DNA from: Spirochaetaceae bacterium
GTDB lineage: Bacteria; Spirochaetota; Spirochaetia; SZUA-6; Bin103
DNA length: 59,545 bases
Assembly (NCBI GenBank): GCA_028820215.1
Contig: JAPPKD010000304.1
Coordinates: 1 to 59,545, forward strand
Direction: 5' to 3'
Numbering within the stretch: the stretch's first letter is position 1; every line of letters begins with the position of its first letter. The position numbers and the translations under genes were made by a program. Below are positions 54,979-59,545 of the stretch, piece after piece. The notes beneath the pieces are model-generated. The model did no database searches. It saw only the letters and a program-made list of their open reading frames with translations, and was not told the origin of the DNA.

Positions 54979-55506
54979 ATGAAGATCCACTCGAAGCTGC
55001 TCGCCGTTGCCACCGTCACCGTTGCGTCCATCACGGCTCCCGCCGCCGTGCTGGCCGACAAGGCCGCGGCGGAGATCATCGACCCGTCAGGAACGGTCAT
55101 CGGCATGGCCACGTTCGAGCAGGCCCCCACCGGTGTGCTCATGTACGTGGAGGTGACGGGCCTGACCCCCGGCGCCCACGGCATCCACCTGCACGCGGTC
55201 GGCGCATGCACGCCCGACTTCACGCACGCGACCGGGCACATCAACCCCGCCGGAGTGCCGCACGGCCTGCGTCATCCGGAAGGACCGGACAACGGCGATC
55301 TGCCCAACCTGTACGTGGCGGACGACGGCTCGGCGGTGGCCGAGTTCTTCACCACGCTCGTGACGGTCGCGGGCGGCGAAATGCCGGCCCTGCTGGACGA
55401 GGACGGCTCGGCGGTGATCATTCACGAGAATCCGGATGACCACCTGACCCAGCCCATCGGCGGCGCGGGCGGACGTGTCGCCTGCGGCGTCATCGCAGGC
55501 ATGTGA
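54979..55506 (+). CDS. sodC: Cu/Zn superoxide dismutase, exported
   Basis: A 175-residue protein with a signal peptide (residues 1-26, cleavage after AVLA). GIHLHAVGAC (69-77) holds the Cu histidines H70 and H72 and the disulfide Cys77; H87 in GHINP and H99 in LRHPEG are the Zn-side ligands; IIHENPDDH supplies H149; and GGRVACGVI carries the second disulfide Cys169 and Arg166. It would dismutate superoxide outside the cytoplasm. The sequence is complete for the family. GAGGGAG lies about 12 nt before the ATG. Confidence 0.9.
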   Translation: MKIHSKLLAVATVTVASITAPAAVLADKAAAEIIDPSGTVIGMATFEQAPTGVLMYVEVTGLTPGAHGIHLHAVGACTPDFTHATGHINPAGVPHGLRHPEGPDNGDLPNLYVADDGSAVAEFFTTLVTVAGGEMPALLDEDGSAVIIHENPDDHLTQPIGGAGGRVACGVIAGM

Positions 55507-55589
55507 CCGGGACCTGAGGCGGCCTGCCGGGCGGCAGCGGGCGGATCATCAGAGAACGGCGCGACGCTGCGCCGCCGGCACTGCTCGAG

Positions 55590-56351
55590 GTGGAGGGCCT
55601 GTGCCTCCGCTTCGGCGGCCTGACCGTGCTGGACGACGTGTCGCTGCAGGTTCCGGCCGGAAGCATCACGGCGCTCATCGGGCCGAACGGGGCGGGCAAG
55701 ACCAGCCTGTTCAACGCGGTCTCCGGGTGCTACCGGCCGCAGTCGGGCCGCGTCACGTTCTCCGGGTCGGACGTCACCCGCCTGCCCGCGGCACGGCGCG
55801 CCGCGCTGGGCATGGCGCGCACGTTTCAGAACATCGCCCTGTTTCCCGGCATGACGGTGCTGGACAACATCAAGCTGGGCGGCCATGTGCATCTGCGCGC
55901 CGGTGTGCCGGCGGCCGGGCTGTACGCGGGCCGCGCGCGGCGCGAGGAGCGCCTGCTCCAGTCGGAGATCGAGGGCGGCATCGCCGACCTGGTCGGCGTC
56001 GCCGACAACCTGCACGTGCCGGCGTCGACGCTTGCCTACGGCCTGCAGAAACGGGTGGAGCTGGCGCGAGCGCTGGCGCTGCGCCCCCGGCTGCTGCTGC
56101 TGGATGAGCCGGTCGCCGGCATGAACCGCGGCGAGCGGGAGGAGATGGTGGAGCTCATTCTCACCCTGCGGCGTCAGCAAGGCGCGACGATCCTGCTGGT
56201 CGAGCACGACATGAGCGTGGTGATGGACATCTCCGACGAGGTGGTCGTGCTGGACTTCGGCCGCGTGATCGCGGCCGGCACGCCGGCGGCCGTGCGTGAT
56301 GATCCGGCGGTGATCGCCGCCTATCTCGGCACCGCGGCCGAACGGCGCTGA
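55590..56351 (+). CDS. livG: Branched-chain amino acid-type ABC transporter ATP-binding protein (LivG)
   Basis: A 253-residue ATPase. Walker A is GPNGAGKT (31-38), the LivG-specific block RTFQNIALFPGMTVLDNI follows, Walker B is RLLLLDEPVAGMN, and the switch His is in LLVEHDMSVV. The ABC signature is weak: LAYGLQKRVELARALA replaces the usual LSYGxQR. The start is uncertain. GTG at 55590 cuts off the strand LLEVEGL that relatives have, and no ATG, GTG or TTG exists between the upstream stop (55515) and there, leaving only CTG or ATC. Partners livH, livM and a binding protein follow without gaps. LivF is not in the window. Confidence 0.85.
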   Translation: MEGLCLRFGGLTVLDDVSLQVPAGSITALIGPNGAGKTSLFNAVSGCYRPQSGRVTFSGSDVTRLPAARRAALGMARTFQNIALFPGMTVLDNIKLGGHVHLRAGVPAAGLYAGRARREERLLQSEIEGGIADLVGVADNLHVPASTLAYGLQKRVELARALALRPRLLLLDEPVAGMNRGEREEMVELILTLRRQQGATILLVEHDMSVVMDISDEVVVLDFGRVIAAGTPAAVRDDPAVIAAYLGTAAERR

Positions 56352-57223
56352 TGGAGTTCCTTCTCGAGATCAGCCTGGTCGGCCTTGCCGTGGGCGGGGT
56401 CTACGCGCTGATCGCGCTGGGCTACGTGATCGTCTACCGCACGACCCGGGTGGTCAACTTCGCGCACGGCAACCTGATGATGTTCGGGGCCTACTTCTTC
56501 TTCACCTTCGCCGTGCTGCTGGAGCTTGCCTGGTGGGCCGCGCTGCCGCTGTCGATCTGTGCCGCAGCGGTGCTGGGGGCCGGGATCGAGCGCGTCCTGA
56601 TGCGCCCGCTGCTCCGGCGGGAGACGACCGTGGCGGTGCTGGCGACCGTCGGCCTGGCGGCCGTCCTGCACGGGCTGGTGCAGATGATCTGGAGGCCGCG
56701 CGACTTCCTGCTGCCGTCGGTCTTCCCGGAGCGGCCGATCGTCATTAGCGGCATGTACCTTCCCGCCAACACCGGCTTCGGGGCGCTGGTGGCCCTGGCC
56801 GCGGTCGGGGTGTTCCTGGTGCTGTTCCGGGTCACCCGGATCGGCCTTGCCATGCGCGCTACCGCCTCCGACCAGGTTGCGGCCAGCTCGCTGGGCATCG
56901 ACGTGCCGGCGACGTTCAACCTGACCTGGGCCTGCGCCGCCGCCAGCGCGGCGCTCGCCGGGGTCGTGGTCGCCTCGATCACGACGCTCAATCCGTCCAT
57001 GGGCCTGATCGGGCTGTCCGTGTTGGCGGTCGTCATCCTGGGCGGCCTCGACAGCCTGGCGGGAGCCGTCCTCGCCGGCCTGATCATCGGCTGGCTGGAG
57101 GCGGTCACCGGCTTCTACCTGGGGGCGTCGTACAAGGACGTGGTCCCGTTCGCGGTGATGCTGGTGATCCTGATGGTCCGCCCGCACGGATTGCTGGGCA
57201 CCCCCCGCGTGGAACGGCTATGA
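56351..57223 (+). CDS. livH: Branched-chain amino acid-type ABC transporter permease (LivH)
   Basis: A 290-residue inner-membrane permease of the LivH type with about eight hydrophobic segments. The opening GVYALIALGYVIVYRTTRVVNFAHG is the family mark, and the coupling region is GLAMRATASDQVAASSLGID. The segment VILGGLDSLAGAVLAGLIIG is near the end. ATG overlaps the livG stop (TGATG). It works with LivM. The cargo can be branched-chain amino acids, amides, urea or other polar solutes. Confidence 0.9.
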   Translation: MEFLLEISLVGLAVGGVYALIALGYVIVYRTTRVVNFAHGNLMMFGAYFFFTFAVLLELAWWAALPLSICAAAVLGAGIERVLMRPLLRRETTVAVLATVGLAAVLHGLVQMIWRPRDFLLPSVFPERPIVISGMYLPANTGFGALVALAAVGVFLVLFRVTRIGLAMRATASDQVAASSLGIDVPATFNLTWACAAASAALAGVVVASITTLNPSMGLIGLSVLAVVILGGLDSLAGAVLAGLIIGWLEAVTGFYLGASYKDVVPFAVMLVILMVRPHGLLGTPRVERL

Positions 57224-58239
57224 CCGGCGGTCGGACCGCGTCCGGCGGTCGGACGGCGGCCGGCACGGCAGTGCTGGCCGCGGTGGTGCTGGCCCTGCCC
57301 CTGACCGGCAACAGCTATCACCTGCACATGGCCTGCATGATCGGCATCAACGTGATCAGCGCCACCGGGCTCAACCTGCTTACCGGTTATGCGGGCATGG
57401 TCTCGCTCGGCCACGCGGCGTTCATGGGTGTGGGCGCCTACGGGGCGGCCTGGTTCGGCGCCCATCTGGGGCTGCCGTTCTACCTCTGCCTGCCGCTTGG
57501 CGGGCTGCTGGCCGCGGCGGTCGGGATGATCGCCGGCCTGCCCTCCCTGAGGCTCAAGGGGCTGTACCTGGCGATGGCCACCCTTGCGGCGCAGTTCATC
57601 CTCGCCTTCGTGTTCAACGAGTGGGAGCCGGTGACCGGCGGCCGGGGAGGCACGCCGGTGGCGCCCGCCCGGATCGGCGGGCTCACGCTCACCACGGAGC
57701 GGGAGCTGTACCTGCTGATCGCTCCCCTGACGGTGGGCGCGCTGTTGGTCGCGCGCAACCTGTTCCGCACCCGCGTCGGCCGCGCATTCATCGCGCTGCG
57801 CGACCGCGAGATCGCCGCATCGGTGCTGGGCGTCGACCCGCGGCGCTACAAGCTGATCGCATTCGGCGTCAGTTCCTTCTACGCCGGCCTCGCCGGCGGC
57901 CTGATGGCCTACTTCTTCCGGGTCGTGACCCCCGGTCAGTTCGGCTTCGACCTGTCGCTGTTCTTCCTGGCGGCGATCGTGGCGGGCGGCATGGGCACGG
58001 TGACCGGCGGCGTGCTCGGCGCCCTCTTCATCACGTTGACGCCGGAGCTCTTCGCCTGGGTCACCGGGGTTTTCGGGCCGCGTGTCGCCGGGCTGCTGTC
58101 GCCCGCCCGCGAGGTGCTGTTCGGTCTGCTCATCGTCGGTTTCCTGACGTTCGAGCCGCAGGGCATGGCGGGCATCGGTAGACGAGTGCGGAACCTGCTG
58201 TCCAGAATGGTGAATACGAACACACGGGAGGAGGAGTAG
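57220..58239 (+). CDS. livM: Branched-chain amino acid-type ABC transporter permease (LivM)
   Basis: A 339-residue permease. GLNLLTGYAGMVSLGHAAFM and GVGAYGAAW are the LivM hallmark; LRLKGLYLAMATLAAQFI follows; the cytoplasmic loop with the coupling helix is ALRDREIAASVLGVDPRRYK. ATGA overlaps the livH stop, as usual in these operons. The C-terminal end after LSRMVNTNTREEE is short and charged. It forms the membrane channel with LivH. Confidence 0.9.
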   Translation: MTGGRTASGGRTAAGTAVLAAVVLALPLTGNSYHLHMACMIGINVISATGLNLLTGYAGMVSLGHAAFMGVGAYGAAWFGAHLGLPFYLCLPLGGLLAAAVGMIAGLPSLRLKGLYLAMATLAAQFILAFVFNEWEPVTGGRGGTPVAPARIGGLTLTTERELYLLIAPLTVGALLVARNLFRTRVGRAFIALRDREIAASVLGVDPRRYKLIAFGVSSFYAGLAGGLMAYFFRVVTPGQFGFDLSLFFLAAIVAGGMGTVTGGVLGALFITLTPELFAWVTGVFGPRVAGLLSPAREVLFGLLIVGFLTFEPQGMAGIGRRVRNLLSRMVNTNTREEE

Positions 58240-58243
58240 CGGG

Positions 58244-59458
58244 ATGAGGACAGGAACATCACGCATCTTGAGAGGTGCCGGACGCCTCGCCGCGACGGCC
58301 GCGCTGGTCGTCGCGCTGGCGGCCGGACTGACGACGCCGGTGGTGGCCGACGACGGCGAGATCGTCTGGGGCGGTTCCGTACCGCTGACCGGCATCTACG
58401 CGCAGGCGGGCGCGCTCGGCTCGCTGGGCATGGACGCCTACGTCGGGTACCTCAACGCCACGGGCGGGATCAACGGCCGGCCCGTGCGGATGGAGACCCG
58501 CGACTCCGGTTCCGAGCCGGAGAATGCGCTCGCCATCTTCAAGCAGATCATGGCCGAGGAGGAGGATGTCGTGGCGTTCTACGGCGACTCCACCGAATTC
58601 GCGATTCTGTCCACGCCGGAGGTCAACGAGCGCTACCAGGTTCTGATGGGCGGCAGCTCGCTGGCGACCGTGCTGGCCGATCCGGTCAATTACCCCTACC
58701 AGTTCCTGACCGGGCCCACCTACGCGGAGATGGTCGGCATGCTGCTGGAGTACATCGCCGAGCAGGGAGGCACGGAGGGCGCGGCGCCGCGCGTCGCCCT
58801 GTTCCATTCCAACCTGGAGTTCGGCCGTGACCCGATCCCGGCCGCCCGGGAGCACGCGGCGGAGCTCGGCGTCGAGATCGTGGCCGAGATCGAGACCGAG
58901 CCGTCCGGCATCGACGTGGCGCCGGAGGTCCTGAAGCTGCGCCGGGCAGAGCCGGACTACGTCATCTTCCACGGCTACGTGACCACGGTGTGGCCGGAGG
59001 TGATGAAGCAGGCGGTCCAGTCGGGCGTAGACGCGATGTTCATGGGCACGTTCTGGGCGATGGAGCCGCTGGTGATCCAGCAGCTCGGACCGCTTGCCGA
59101 CCGGTACATGGGCGTGTTCCCGTACCGGTACTACTGGGAGCAGGAGGAGTCCGCGACGCTGCGCCTGATCGCGCAGGTAACACAGGCGGAGTACGTGCCG
59201 ACCTTCGCCCTCCAGGCGTGGTTCTCGGGCATGATTCTGACCGAGGTGATCAAGCGCACGCTGGACGCCGGCATGGAGCTCACCGGCGACAACCTCAAGG
59301 CAGCGCTCGACGGGATCGAGGACTGGGACACCGGCGGCCTGATCGGCGTGCCGGTGACGTTCAGGAACAACTCGATACCGGTCGGTCGCATCTACAAGGG
59401 CAATTCGGCGACCGGGCGCATGGATCCGGTGTCGGACTGGATCGTGCTCGACGACTGA
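58244..59458 (+). CDS. Branched-chain amino acid-type ABC transporter binding protein (LivK-like)
   Basis: A 404-residue exported binding protein. The signal peptide covers residues 1-35 (hydrophobic stretch to about 34, cleavage after VVA). The mature part starts with VWGGSVPLTGIYAQAGALGS, the usual type I periplasmic-binding opening, and has a second lobe with EPDYVIFHGYVTTVWPEVMK and ADRYMGVFPYRYYWEQ. GGGAGGAGGAG precedes the ATG, 5 bp after livM. Spirochaete relatives bind various ligands, so the amino acid assignment is only by family. The end of the gene carries a duplicated 18-bp segment. Confidence 0.88.
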   Translation: MRTGTSRILRGAGRLAATAALVVALAAGLTTPVVADDGEIVWGGSVPLTGIYAQAGALGSLGMDAYVGYLNATGGINGRPVRMETRDSGSEPENALAIFKQIMAEEEDVVAFYGDSTEFAILSTPEVNERYQVLMGGSSLATVLADPVNYPYQFLTGPTYAEMVGMLLEYIAEQGGTEGAAPRVALFHSNLEFGRDPIPAAREHAAELGVEIVAEIETEPSGIDVAPEVLKLRRAEPDYVIFHGYVTTVWPEVMKQAVQSGVDAMFMGTFWAMEPLVIQQLGPLADRYMGVFPYRYYWEQEESATLRLIAQVTQAEYVPTFALQAWFSGMILTEVIKRTLDAGMELTGDNLKAALDGIEDWDTGGLIGVPVTFRNNSIPVGRIYKGNSATGRMDPVSDWIVLDD

Positions 59459-59477
59459 GTCGTGCTGGACGAGTGAG
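59442..59477 (+). repeat. Tandem 18-bp duplication spanning the LivK-like stop codon
   Basis: TCGTGCTCGACGACTGAG at 59442-59459 is followed directly by TCGTGCTGGACGAGTGAG at 59460-59477, with two C/G differences. The first copy ends with the gene's stop (TGA). Because the period is 18, the second copy is in frame and would add VVLDE before another TGA on readthrough. Confidence 0.7.
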
Positions 59478-59545
59478 ATCATGAGGACAACGTAACTATT
59501 CAGGCGTAGTGGCAGCCCATGGGTCAGCGTAACCACGACCTGAGG

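Overview
The window is high-GC bacterial DNA with no rRNA or tRNA genes. It is probably from an uncultured, heterotrophic Spirochaetota-like bacterium, perhaps marine or host-associated. The basis is thin: the signal peptide of the first solute-binding protein (cut at AFA, then EGQSE) resembles spirochaete exported proteins. The lineage call is inference. The gene content fits a sugar- and sugar-acid-scavenging lifestyle. It includes Fe/2-oxoglutarate dioxygenases, enolase-superfamily dehydratases, aldo/keto reductases, Gfo/Idh/MocA oxidoreductases, parallel beta-helix proteins, propeller proteins and ABC importers.

Layout. 1-990: remains of an IS21-type and an IS66-type element. 1057-4713 (-): a LplB/YtcP-type sugar ABC importer without its ATPase, closed by a clear terminator. 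4833-5668 (+): a UPF0175/DUF3368 toxin-antitoxin pair. 5707-10223 (+): a large beta-helix protein coupled by overlapping start and stop to a ThDP enzyme, then a small membrane protein. 10247-15357 (-): an operon of a propeller-type glycosidase-like protein, an amidohydrolase and two PLP aminotransferases, divergent from a flavin-reductase-like gene. 16118-16811 (+): a VapBC-like pair with a perfect palindrome at its start. 16825-18892 (-): an oxidoreductase pair. 19007-21291 (+): two coupled enolase-superfamily genes, the second lacking metal ligands. 21435-24161 (+): a secreted 14-repeat propeller protein and a polysaccharide deacetylase. 24191-26746 (-): a PHP/CehA-type protein with a His-rich tail. 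26872-29703: an MNT/HEPN pair, a DUF6817-like protein, a GNAT and a proline iminopeptidase.

29713-36317 looks like a pentose or sugar-acid locus: xylose isomerase, three PhyH-type dioxygenases, an enolase-superfamily dehydratase and a FGGY kinase. 36990-42211 (-) is a four-gene operon (NHL propeller, aldo/keto reductase, metallo-beta-lactamase fold, second beta-helix protein). 42372-43044 is another PIN/RHH pair. 43058-45408 holds two divergent dehydratase paralogues, one frameshifted. Formate-tetrahydrofolate ligase follows, then HicAB, a decayed PhyH/glycoside hydrolase pair, a GH51 arabinofuranosidase, a three-gene reverse operon (BNR protein, oxidoreductase, aldo/keto reductase), a Cu/Zn superoxide dismutase, and a Liv-type ABC importer running to the right edge. 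LivF is not in the window.

Two themes stand out. Toxin-antitoxin-type modules are dense: five in about 43 kb, each between metabolic operons. Several members of otherwise ordinary families lack a catalytic or metal-binding residue: an enolase paralogue, a PhyH dioxygenase with HGG instead of HxD, and two aldo/keto reductases.
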